DNA of 64,000 bases from Petrolisthes cinctipes (lineage: Eukaryota; Arthropoda; Malacostraca; Decapoda; Porcellanidae), in the NCBI GenBank assembly GCA_033782935.1, contig JAWQEG010000726.1:535001-599000 (forward strand), written 5' to 3'. This document shows positions 1 to 9,366 of the stretch, one piece after another. The notes under the pieces are model-generated. The model saw nothing but the letters and a program-made list of their open reading frames with translations, had not been told where the DNA came from and made no database searches. Each line of letters starts with the position of its first letter. The first letter of the stretch is position 1. The position numbers and the translations under genes were made by a program.

Positions 1-776
1 AGCAGTAAGTAGGTACCCAGCTGTAAGAGCAAGGATAGCATCCTTGTAGGCTGGGGGAAGATATGTTGATGTAACAAGTCTGACTGCCTTAACCTCTTAG
101 GACCGATTGACTGACATGTCGGTGATAAAAAAATTAATCGTTCCCTCCGAATAACCGACATGTCGACGTACCTACAAAAAACTGTAGCGAGTAGCTAGCG
201 AGCTGGCGTTGGTAACGATGGAAAGCTAACGTCCTTGAGAAAAGGTTGGACTGTGGTAGTGGTGTCTGGCAGCTGCGTATGCCAACAAGGAAATATCTCA
301 CCACTACATGGTGTTTTTTTATGTTTCTCGTATCTCTCTGCTGTCTACTATACTCCAGGAGAGTCTAGACAGACAAAATTACACTGAAATACGTTTATTA
401 TCATTGAAAACCACTTAGACGCATTATTTAGGTGTTTATATACATGTTTACAGCGTACGCAGAGCGTATGAGGTTTTCTTTCATGCGTTTCAGGGGATAC
501 TATTTATTTATTTTCGGACTTTGACGCTCTAGAGCGTCATACGCAAACGTGTACACCTAGGAGGCTCCCGTTTTCAGTTCCTGGTGTGTAAATTCAAGCT
601 CTTTCATTCTGTAAGAACAAAATTTGCCTACATGAAAGTTGAAAATTGACCCCCAGAAGTCGACTGGGGATGAAAAAAAATAAAAAAAGAAGTCGGTCCT
701 AAGGGGTTAATGACCAACACCATGAGTCGATAGGCATAAAGCCATAAATCTTCTTTTTTCTTATAACAAATAGGCT
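1..776 (+). repeat. SINE-1 copy (tail part), split by a TTAA element
   Basis: Positions 1-88 and 711-776 match, in inverse orientation, the body and tail of the complete SINE at 47657-47927. The motif GCAGTAAGTAGGTACCCAGC near the start is shared. The tRNA-like head lies off the left edge of the window. The copy is interrupted exactly at a TTAA by the element at 89-710; the complete copy shows the uninterrupted form. Confidence 0.8.
89..710. mobile_element. TTAA-flanked piggyBac-type MITE
   Basis: TTAA stands at 89-92 and 707-710. Just inside are inverted ends CCTCTTAGGACCGA (93-106) and TCGGTCCTAAGGGG (693-706), 13 of 14 matching. The 614-bp interior has no coding capacity. TTAA duplication is the hallmark of piggyBac-like elements (established). 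The related SINE copy at 47.7 kb has a single TTAA at the corresponding site, so this is a genuine insertion. The interior is itself partly palindromic around the GACATGTCG motifs near 113-165. Confidence 0.85.
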
Positions 777-842
777 ACATACAGACAAAAACTAAGATCT
801 GCTAACAAAACCAAATAATGAACAATTGTCTCCATATTACAG

Positions 843-2636
843 ATGTGGAACAAGATGCTATTACTGTTGTTGATGAGTGGAGTGATTGTTACCCTCGCTC
901 TTCAGGACACACTTCCCGCCAATGCATTAAAACCTGGTGCCTTGGTGGAAAATAGAGGAACCGTCTTAGTAGTGGAAGATGTAATCACCGTAAAGCTAGA
1001 GGTAAAAGGACTAAATATAATACCAGAAATAATTAAAAACCTTGGGCAACGTTTAAAGGAAGTGCAAAGAAGCATAGGGGATAGCAAGGATCGTCTGATG
1101 AATGTTCCTGACCGCATAGTAAAGTCACGTACAAGCATATCAATTAATTCCATTAAAGCCATCAAACAGACTCTACAGCTGCAAACCAACAGAGTAAACA
1201 GGTTGTTAGACATAATTCACAGCATGGAATATTTGTTTCCCGACGAGTCTCCAGAATTCCGGGAACATACTCAAAACCACCGTAAAAAACGAGGTCTGTT
1301 TAACTTCGTGGGACATGTAAGTAAAGGGTTGTTTGGTACAGCAATGGCAGACGACGTGAATGCCTTAGGTAGAAAGTTAAGAGAAGTAACTATAAATCTT
1401 GAAAAACAAGATAGAGTTGTTGTTCAAACCTACCAGGCACTTCAAAGCCTATGGTCAAAAACCCATGAACTGATAAAAACAACTAATGAATTATCTAAGA
1501 GGGTTAACGAAGTAACTGAAGTTCTGCCAGAGATAGCACAGGTCCAACCATTCACAGAGTACATAACAGCCATGGAAATAGATGTACAGGAACTAATTAA
1601 AATCAAGGAGGTAATAATTAGTGATTTGGTAGATGCAGGATTAGGAAGAGTGAATACTAAGTTGTTGCCTCTAAAACAGTTGCGGTCCGCAGTGGAAATA
1701 GCTATTTACGAGTACAGTTTAACTCCTATTTTTGATATATCAGACTTAGAATATTATTATCCAGTTATAGGGTCTATTCTTACAGAGACACATATATTAA
1801 TTAATATCCCTTTTAAATCCGATATGACCTTCAACATTTGGGAAATAAGACCCTTTCCTATTAAGGTAAATAATACACTGCTGACTGTTAACAAAGCTCC
1901 CCAATATATTGTTGCTGCAAAGGACTACACATTCATTGACAACTTAGAAAAGGAGTCTCTTGATAAATGTCACACTGCTTACTCACATTTGTATGTATGT
2001 CCTGCTTACTTGTTTACCTTCAGGTTAGCAGCAAATTCGAAATGTGAACTTTCATTAATTATTGCTGATTCCTCTCCCTCACTCTCCACTTCATTCTGTA
2101 CATATACACCAATTAATGATGAATCCTTCTATCATAAACACTTTGGGAGAACACACTATTATTATTATCGGGAGAAGACTAGCGTGACATTGATATGCAA
2201 TGATCAGTCAAGATATGTTTGGGTTGAAGGGTATTACATGGCCCCTGACCATTGTGAAATAAGGAATGATGATTTCCTCACCTTGCCAACTCATCACCAT
2301 CAAGTTTTTACGTTCCAACTTCCCCTCGAGTTACAGTCTCTTACCCTTGCAGTAAATATATCATTGGATAACATGAATGTTGTTTCAGATAAAATAAATT
2401 TCCTTAAATATTTAAATGAATCAAAGTTCACCTCCACTCTAGATACTTTATTACCTGTGAACTTATCGAAAAATGTTGTGTTTCCTCTGTATGTCATTCC
2501 TATAGTCATTTTAATTGTTTGTACCGTTGTCTTCACCTGCGGTATTAGGAAGATTTATGTGAAGTACAGACTACTGCCTGCTCGTGAGAGTGGTACAGCT
2601 GTGAGGAAGAGAAATGAGGAAGATACAGAAGCATAG
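843..2636 (+). CDS. Envelope fusion protein, errantivirus / baculovirus-F-like (endogenous)
   Basis: A 597-residue ORF with no internal stop. It has a hydrophobic N-terminus (residues 5-20, signal-peptide-like), a furin-type site RKKR at residues 147-150, and directly after it a glycine-rich hydrophobic segment (GLFNFVGHVSKGLFG) placed like the fusion peptide of baculovirus F and gypsy-type Env proteins. A predicted coiled-coil-like stretch follows (about 165-240). There are several N-glycosylation sequons, clustered cysteines around 375-465, a membrane span at about 545-567 and a short basic tail. A sequence resembling a splice acceptor (ATATTACAG) abuts the ATG, as for spliced env messages of errantiviruses. 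No gag, pol or LTR is recognisable beside it; only 842 bp lie upstream. It could be a remnant of a provirus continuing off the left edge, or a retained solitary env. Assignment rests on architecture, not on an alignment. Confidence 0.8.
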   Translation: MWNKMLLLLLMSGVIVTLALQDTLPANALKPGALVENRGTVLVVEDVITVKLEVKGLNIIPEIIKNLGQRLKEVQRSIGDSKDRLMNVPDRIVKSRTSISINSIKAIKQTLQLQTNRVNRLLDIIHSMEYLFPDESPEFREHTQNHRKKRGLFNFVGHVSKGLFGTAMADDVNALGRKLREVTINLEKQDRVVVQTYQALQSLWSKTHELIKTTNELSKRVNEVTEVLPEIAQVQPFTEYITAMEIDVQELIKIKEVIISDLVDAGLGRVNTKLLPLKQLRSAVEIAIYEYSLTPIFDISDLEYYYPVIGSILTETHILINIPFKSDMTFNIWEIRPFPIKVNNTLLTVNKAPQYIVAAKDYTFIDNLEKESLDKCHTAYSHLYVCPAYLFTFRLAANSKCELSLIIADSSPSLSTSFCTYTPINDESFYHKHFGRTHYYYYREKTSVTLICNDQSRYVWVEGYYMAPDHCEIRNDDFLTLPTHHHQVFTFQLPLELQSLTLAVNISLDNMNVVSDKINFLKYLNESKFTSTLDTLLPVNLSKNVVFPLYVIPIVILIVCTVVFTCGIRKIYVKYRLLPARESGTAVRKRNEEDTEA

Positions 2637-3283
2637 GGGGGACTTTGAGACTGAGTCGTGGAGAGTGTTCACGTGTCGTTTGAGCTCTCCTCTAGCTGCC
2701 AGGGCCTGCCGCACCGGCAGTAGTTTTTTTTTTTTTTTTCCCCTTCTGGTGACCACTAGACTAGTCATTCCCTCCATAGCTGTTAGAAGATATAGTAGGT
2801 GTCTATATCTAAACACTGAGATTAATCTTGCCACCTACCTATGGTGGACTCCCCCACTGATCGCTCTGGGTGTGAAGTAACACAGTCGGACCACCTTAGT
2901 GTGGGTTGAGAGGTTAATCTCAAATATTAGTTAATTAGGGCTGGTTATTATCCCTTGCTGGTGTTTTCTTTTCCTCTTCCCACTTCTCTCCACCCTTGGG
3001 GGAAGTGGTATCTATGTTGCCCCTCCCTCCCCACACTTCCTCCGTATGGCGGAGGAGGTAGACATGACCCACCACCACCAAGAAATGACGGATTACGTAA
3101 TGACTCTCCCTGCCACCAGTGAATGGTTCAAATGGAGCTTCACAACTCATGGTTCGGGAATACTATCTTGGTTAGAGTTGGCAACACTGTGGTGGCTACC
3201 GTCCCTTTACCTACTCTCTCTCTGACCCTGACTTCCACTGAGGGAGTACAGAAACTTTGGTGTGTGGCTGTACCGTATATCAG
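2637..3283. other. Flank of env-like ORF, no gene recognised
   Basis: Contains a 15-nt T tract (about 2725) followed by CCCC, a CT-rich stretch near 2965-2995 and no ORF with recognisable content. The first bases after the stop (AGGGGGG) could be a polypurine tract of a provirus, but I cannot define an LTR. Confidence 0.4.
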
Positions 3284-3610
3284 AGGGAAGGTGGCCGAGT
3301 GGTTAGTGTCCTGGACTCGTAACATATAAGTCGGGAGATCTATTCCTCTCAGGTGAGGGCCTGAGAATATTTACCCTTCCGATTTAAGTTTCAGGCACTA
3401 ACTATAAGCCCACCAAATGTTGTAAAACACCCTCGCTGGTACCATAACAGCTGCAGTATTTGGGAATTACCCTCACTTCCCTCCCTCTGTGGCTGGGTAC
3501 CAGTTCGCAAGTTGTGACGAGTGTGTGTGTGAGTAGCAGATGACCTGGGCCACAGTAACGGGCTTGATGAAGCCTATGTCCAGTGTCGGAATATATATAT
3601 ATATATATAT
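3284..3610 (+). repeat. SINE-2, tRNA-derived head
   Basis: Begins with GGTGGCCGAGTGGTTAGTG, a good pol III A box of tRNA-Ser/Leu type, followed by a degenerate B box. It ends in a simple TA repeat near 3590-3620. A second copy in inverse orientation lies at 39472-39800 and shares the whole body, including the block around CACCCTCGCTGGTACCATAA. No intact tRNA fold, so this is a SINE and not a tRNA gene. Confidence 0.8.
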
Positions 3611-4025
3611 TATTACATGTATTTTAGTTTTTAAGGAACATGTATTGTTAAAGTAATAATAATTAATCTCTGTAGTAATAATAAAGGATAACTACAGGAA
3701 ACATGTAATAGCTACACAAATATATACAGTACATAATTATATTATCTTCTTTGAGGGCGAAGGATGGTAGTGACTGAGAAACATATATGTACCAGTTAAA
3801 CTACATATGTATACCATTATCTCTTTAACACATATAATCCTCTATGTCCACATACACATATACACAAGAGGAAATGAGTCCGAACCAAACCAAGCACACA
3901 AGGGGATATGAGTTAATTATATAGAGAGTCACGCCGGTGTAGCAGTAGAAACTGGAACCTCCATGGAACCCGTCAACTGCGCGTGCGTGGGGGCATGGAG
4001 GTGCCAGGCGCACGACAGCGAGAGC
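3611..4025. other. AT-rich spacer, no gene seen
   Basis: AT-rich sequence with scattered ATATAT tracts. No coding region, RNA gene or repeat shared with the rest of the window was recognised. Confidence 0.4.
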
Positions 4026-4785
4026 AGGGTTGCCAATTTAGCAAAAAAGTCGCTAGATCTAGCTACTTTTTACGATATGTACTAAAGTCGGGACAAACTG
4101 AGACTCTCAATAGGCCACGCCCCCTTCCTGACTGTACTCATACGGCTGGCAGCGGTATATGTAGCACCAACCATGATCAATAACTATATTCCAGTACACT
4201 AATTACTAATTTTCGTTTCGTCACAAGTTTACAATTTTCAGCAACTCATATTTCAGTTTCTCATGTGTCATTTATTACACTGATAACGACATCAGAGTTC
4301 GGAAACTTTACATTTTAGTTGGATCTTCAGTTTGAAATTATGTTTAACGGTTCACGGTGGCAAGTAGTATGCCAGGCCTATGTAAGGGGAGTCAAGAACG
4401 CGTCAGTCAGTGCCGTACTGGCTTCTGGAGGGGAAGGTCACTCCATTGTCTAGCCAGACCCGAACAGCAACACTTGCCAGTCAAGCTAGAAATATTGTCC
4501 TTAACGTGTTCAAGTACTTTGATAAGAGAGAAATTGCACAAAAATAAATGCAAAACTACAAATTTCAAAACATTCTTTTATTGTTCAGTCGATTAAATAA
4601 TAGAAGTTATGAGTGCCGTGGTGGGATGTCAAGTGGTGGCATCGAGACCGGTACGAGAACATGTTACGTTATTCTCGGTGCTGACAGGAAAGGGGGCGTG
4701 GCCTATTGAGATTCTAAGTTTGTCCCGACTGTAGCTACAAGATTTTCCATTAAGCTGCTTAGCGACTTTTTTTTTCAGTGCTTAC
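4026..4785. mobile_element. Inverted-repeat element, possibly hAT-derived
   Basis: Two inverted arms of about 95 bp lie at 4036-4132 and 4683-4775. They share the AAAAAAGTCGCTA block, GTCGGGACAAACT and TCTCAATAGGCCACGCCCCC. The outer left sequence CAGGGTTGCCAATTTAGC resembles ends of hAT elements. The 550-bp spacer has no recognised coding region. The arms are diverged and no target duplication could be fixed. Confidence 0.55.
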
Positions 4786-4789
4786 TGGT

Positions 4790-6240
4790 GTGGTTATGTC
4801 CAGATTCTCTTGTGTGTAGGATTTGTTATATATATGTTTAGGGCCTATTACTGTACTTAATATATAATACATAATTAATTTGTTTGAAACATAGGTCAGA
4901 ATTTAGCTTACCATCATCTAGCACATTGACGACATTGTGCTTCAGTTTGGCCATATAATTGATTTTTAATAATTTTAACTTATAAAAATAAACTTAGAAG
5001 ATGCACACATCAATCAGGTAAATTTGCCTTGGTAGCATATAGTTATAAGAGCATTATTAGAACACAAACTTCTGCATTGTCACACTTGACTTTAACAGAT
5101 ATTTGTTGTTAATCTAACAAATATATCAGCAAGAGCAGTGCCATAATTAACATTTGATAAACAAATTTACAGTAATAGTAAGAATTATATATACTAAGAA
5201 TAATGTTGATTTATTTTGTCCATATTTTCTAAAATATTTTGATTTATTTAACCCACATACTGTTATAAAAGTATATCTTTTGAGTCATGTAAAATATTAA
5301 CAGTTTATTATTGGAACTAAAGTTCTTTATACTGTACTTGATGTTTTGCAAGACCCTCTTACCTTATTGTATTTATACTTTATGATATTTTTGTCACTAA
5401 TATAATTTTATAATCCCATCATAAGCTCTCGGCCCTTCTCTGTCTGAACTCTGCGAATTTCCTACATTCTCTGTCACACTGCTTAAGAGTTTTCTGTTTG
5501 AAACTCATTTATTGCCCAGCATTTAACTTCATACAGCTCAGATATATCCCCTATCACCCATAGATTTCATACACTGCTTGAGTGACATAAGTTCCATTAG
5601 GGCCTGCTGATGCTAATCTTATTATTGTATACAAGAAAGAGTATAATATTATGTAATGTCATCATGAACCAAGTTTGAACAATAATTTGCTTGTGGCAAA
5701 AGAACAGTGGCCTAAATAGTCAAGGTTGATCAATTTAAAAAATATTACAGTACTCGTATATAATTATACATAATTATACATAATTATAGTACATAATTAT
5801 ACATAATTATACATAATTATACATAATTATACATAATTATAGTACAGGCACAATCATCTCATCCTAAAGAATTGAAATAATGGTCAATCTCTACCTCTAG
5901 TCAAAGTTTAGGGAAAATTAAATTCTCTACCCTATATTTATATCCTGCCTCATTATAGGGTGACACTAGAGAGAACCTCTAGTTTCCTCACTTCTTTAAT
6001 AAGTCATACTTATTCAACAGAGGTGAAATGAGATTTCCTACACACTTGGTGTAAGGGTGAGGTCAAACCACTTCCCACTTTTACAATTTTCACTGTGGAG
6101 GGAAGAATATTATGATTACATAACCAGTCATACTGAGGCCATATTTCTGTACAAACAGCATACACAGTATGATTAAAGCGTTCTAGGTGTGGAGATGTGA
6201 TTAACTAGTATCTTATTTAAGGACTTAGATTTCAATTTGG
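4790..6240. other. AT-rich gene-free stretch with an 11-bp tandem repeat
   Basis: Very AT-rich with stops in all frames. A short tandem of TACATAATTA units lies at about 5757-5845. Nothing else recognisable. Confidence 0.5.
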
Positions 6241-6481
6241 AAGGTAAATTAAGATATCTTAGTCAGAGTCAGTGATAGAAGAAGAAGCTCTTAGCTACAT
6301 AGGTGGCTATATTATAAAAAAAATTGTAGGAACATATCTATATTTAGGAAATAAGGCCAGCAATTGTGACACTGTTTGCATAAGCAAATTATGGACTGAA
6401 ATAATTAATAGAGGTAAGCTATGCGCTATCTCCCTTCAGATACATTTTTTCTCAGTTGGTTAAAATGAGATAAATGTAAAA

Positions 6482-7095
6482 CAGTAAAGAAGCCCTTATG
6501 TTTCTACCCAGGTGAACAGACTCCAGAATACACGGTACAGTTTATTGGTAATACAAAGAAATGCAGTACATGTAGGTATAGGGAAGGCCAGCTTGTCTTG
6601 TAGCGTCGTGGAGAGTCAGTAGTTTTGTAGAGCAGGCACACCACGTGTGATCGAAGCGGGAACACGTGAGTACGCAGGTGTGTGACGACGGCGAGAGCAG
6701 GGCTGGTCCTTCTTGTACTGTAGCTAGCTGGATAGTCTCCCGTCTGGCCGTAGCTCGGCCCTTTTATTCAGGTGTCTACGGGCCCCGGATGTAGCGTTGT
6801 CACGTGACCCAGCACGTCCAAAGGTGTGCTGCACCCAGATGATTCATACCTGGGACAAGGAGTCCCCAGGGAGGATTAAGCCGCGACAGGGGAAGGGATT
6901 AGCGTATCCACCAGACCGTGGAATGGCTGAGGCCGAGGAGTGCACAAAGGAATAAGAAGTGGTGCACAAGCACATGGAGGAATAAGGAATGGTACACAAG
7001 CACATGGCGGACTAAGGAATGGTACACAAGCACATGGAGGAATAAGGAATGGTACACAAGCACATGGCGGAATAAGGAATGGTACACAAGCACTA
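6482..7095 (-). repeat. Dispersed LTR-like repeat R2, copy 1
   Basis: Matches 18213-18790 over most of its length. Read on the minus strand it carries a TATA-like AATAAAAGGGCC and, further down, an AATAAA followed by CTGTACCGTGTATTC. This is the order of promoter and polyadenylation signal expected of a solo LTR. The boundaries (TG...CA) are not certain and no internal retroelement sequence remains. Confidence 0.5.
6959..7093. repeat. 30-bp minisatellite, about 4.5 copies
   Basis: Unit GGTACACAAGCACATGGMGG plus ANTAAGGAAT, nearly perfect. It lies at one end of repeat R2; a decayed version of the same unit closes the second R2 copy near 18735-18780, so the expansion started from a sequence inside the element. 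Confidence 0.8.
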
Positions 7096-7559
7096 TAAAT
7101 GTTTAAAGCAGTTTATGGTGAAAGCCTTGGTGAAGGGAAACACTGCTTTAGCTCACTTGCTTCTACAATAGAATGTATGGGAATTGATTTACCCAAAGAT
7201 TTAGTGTTCTGTAAAATATCTGTGTACTTCAGAATGAAACATCTAAACAATATCATTGACGTTGAGAAGAAGGAAAATCTTGTAAATATATGAATAGGAA
7301 AATGACAAGCAAAATAAAGTTATGCAGTAACATAGCTGGGTAAAATGGGAGATGTAATAAAATGTGTGAAAAGTATTTTTCATAGCCATGTAATTTTGTA
7401 AATTATACCGTAATTTAATATATGTACTGTATATACAACAAAGTTTGTATTGATATCTTCTATTAGAATATGAGAGGGTTAAGAATGTAAGCTTGTCTAG
7501 AATAATATACTGTATTATTAAGTCATATACAGCGATGATGTGATGGAAGGAGACATATA

Positions 7560-8165
7560 TTAACCCCTCCGGGACGGGCCAAGAATGGAAATACGTTCTG
7601 TGGTTCTGGGCGCAATACTAACTTTTACCCTGCCTGTCCGGGTATTTCCCGGAAAATCACTCTACTTCTCTTACTCCCTACGTCTAAACTACAATACTGA
7701 ACAACTTAAATTTGATTGTGTACTCACCATCAACTCCTCCTCTTTCCATTAAAACCAACCCCAGCTCTCTAGGACACTCCATTGCCGAGAAATCAAGTGA
7801 GGAATGGAGGTCACTTTTCCCGTGAGAGCGAGGCTGCGTTCGCTTTGTGAGCGTGGCTGTGACTCAATCTAGCTGGTTGCACCCGCGGAGTGGAGGTTAC
7901 AAGAGAGGGTGCGCCCGGCAGCGCGGTAGGATACACCGAATCGAACGAGCCCGTATTTTCTTCACTACGCCCAGCCATTGTCACGGTCAAGCACACACTG
8001 ATTGAATGTGGGGATGAAAAGGTCTGGTGGTGAAGTATAGCCAGATCAAAAAAAATCCCGACAAATTTGGCGTTTTTCCCCATAGATTACCAAAAGCGGG
8101 ATTTCCCGCTGCCCGGACTCTGTCGACCGAGCGGGAAATCCCGCTGCCCGGACTCTGGGGGTTAA
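7560..8165. mobile_element. Second TTAA-flanked piggyBac-type MITE
   Basis: TTAA at 7560-7563 and 8162-8165, with inner ends CCCCTCCGGGACGGGC and the inverse of CCCCCAGAGTCCGGGC. No coding capacity. Near the right end a 27-bp block with CCCGCTGCCCGGACTCTG occurs twice and forms a hairpin around GCGGGATTTCCCGC. Confidence 0.6.
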
Positions 8166-8381
8166 GTAAGAGCTTGGTATGTTACAAGTACGAATGATAA
8201 TTGAATGCTTAATTAATGTAGTGAAACGTGAATTAGGCGAGGGAAAATAATGAGTTAGATTGTCACTGTACATTCTCAAGATCAAGATGTGGTACGGAGC
8301 AGCGGTCATTATGTCCTCCTCGTGTCAACGGCCACACCAGGGTATTCTCTGGATTCTGGGCCACACCCAGGCCGATAAACT

Positions 8382-8640
8382 AGTGCATTTGTCGCGGCTT
8401 CTAGCCGCTTAAATTGTATTTATTGGTTGTGGAACTAGCACAGCTGGATTTGCTATAGAATACACCCCTTCTCAAGCCCAGGCCCCGTATAGGCATAATC
8501 TGGGCTTGAAGGGTCTATTCCGTGACGATCATCAGAAGTAAATTAAAATTCAAATCTGGCGCTGTACTGATAGTGGAGCCACCTGGTGGTGACGTGATGA
8601 GGTATTAAGCCCGCTCCCCGCTGGTCACCGCTCGGTCACT
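8382..8640. repeat. DIRS inverted terminal repeat, left
   Basis: From about 8430 to 8640 it is nearly identical in inverse orientation to 17060-17270, ending at CGGTCACT. The outermost 50 bases (AGTGCATTTGTCGCGG...) are unique to this end, as expected for the unequal ITRs of DIRS elements, and are matched by the internal complementary region. Confidence 0.9.
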
Positions 8641-8695
8641 CCAATGAGAAAGAAAGTGAATGCCTGCCGCATCGGGAGGTGGGTGGGACAGTCAA

Positions 8696-8799
8696 AGCTG
8701 TGCTGGTTCCACAACCAATAAATACAATTTAAGCGGCTAGAAGCCGCGACAAATGCACTATTATTGGTATAGTGGAACCAGCACAGCTGGATTTGCTAT
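8696..8799. repeat. DIRS internal complementary region (ICR)
   Basis: Positions 8696-8759 are the reverse complement of the outer left terminus (from 8382). Positions 8760-8799 are the reverse complement of the outer right terminus (to 17283). The two halves meet at 8759/8760 and so spell out the junction of a circularised element. In DIRS1 the ICR serves as template to complete the ends and form the circular intermediate (established model). Confidence 0.9.
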
Positions 8800-9366
8800 G
8801 CATGCGATGCGGTAGGTGGGAGGTGAGGTGGAGGCAATCACGTGCTTAGTTAAGAGCGGACGAGAGAGCGAGGAAACAAAAAGGTAACCGAGCAAGGTGA
8901 GGCTGAAGCTAAAGCAACTTCCAACACTGGCTAGGGGACTAGCTGTGGTGGAAGTGTAGTAGTAGTTAATAAAATATAAACCGTAGACTATTCTGTTATA
9001 GACCAGAATTGTTACCCAACTAAAGTCTTTATAGGCAGACTCGAGGGGTCGGGTACAGGAGAGGGGGTGCCCCTGGCCACCCCCCCGTTTTTATTAAAGT
9101 CCTCTGAGCTAGGGCTATGGCCCCGGCTCAGGTCATGCGATCCCGAGGGGATGAAGGAGGACACAAGGATGCAGTAATCCTGTGTTTAATATATAAATAT
9201 CCAGTCACTCATCCTAGTCTAGTAAGTTTCGGAGAATGAATACTCAAGAATTCCGTAACAATGTAATTTATTATTCCAGCACCATATGTACACACATGAG
9301 AGACATGGGGATGAGCGTGAAACTGTACATCATGGGGGTGAAGTATGGGGTGATTAGTGACGGGAG

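Larger units (their letters stand above)
6255..7293 (+). pseudogene. Decayed THAP/P-type transposase, C-terminal pieces
   Basis: Two short coding pieces fit the C-terminal part of P-element/THAP9-like transposases. Codons at about 6272-6418 give an EEEALSYIGGYIIKK stretch. Codons at 7099-7293 give a GIDLPKDLVF...RMKHLN ending. The pieces are separated by the LTR-like repeat at 6482-7095, which appears to have inserted later. No intact ORF, so this is a relic. The family assignment is from motif recall only. Confidence 0.5.

Noticed and set aside
3291..3365. Possible tRNA-Ser/Leu gene
   Set aside because: A good A box but no T arm or acceptor pairing; a second copy with an A tail shows it is a SINE head.
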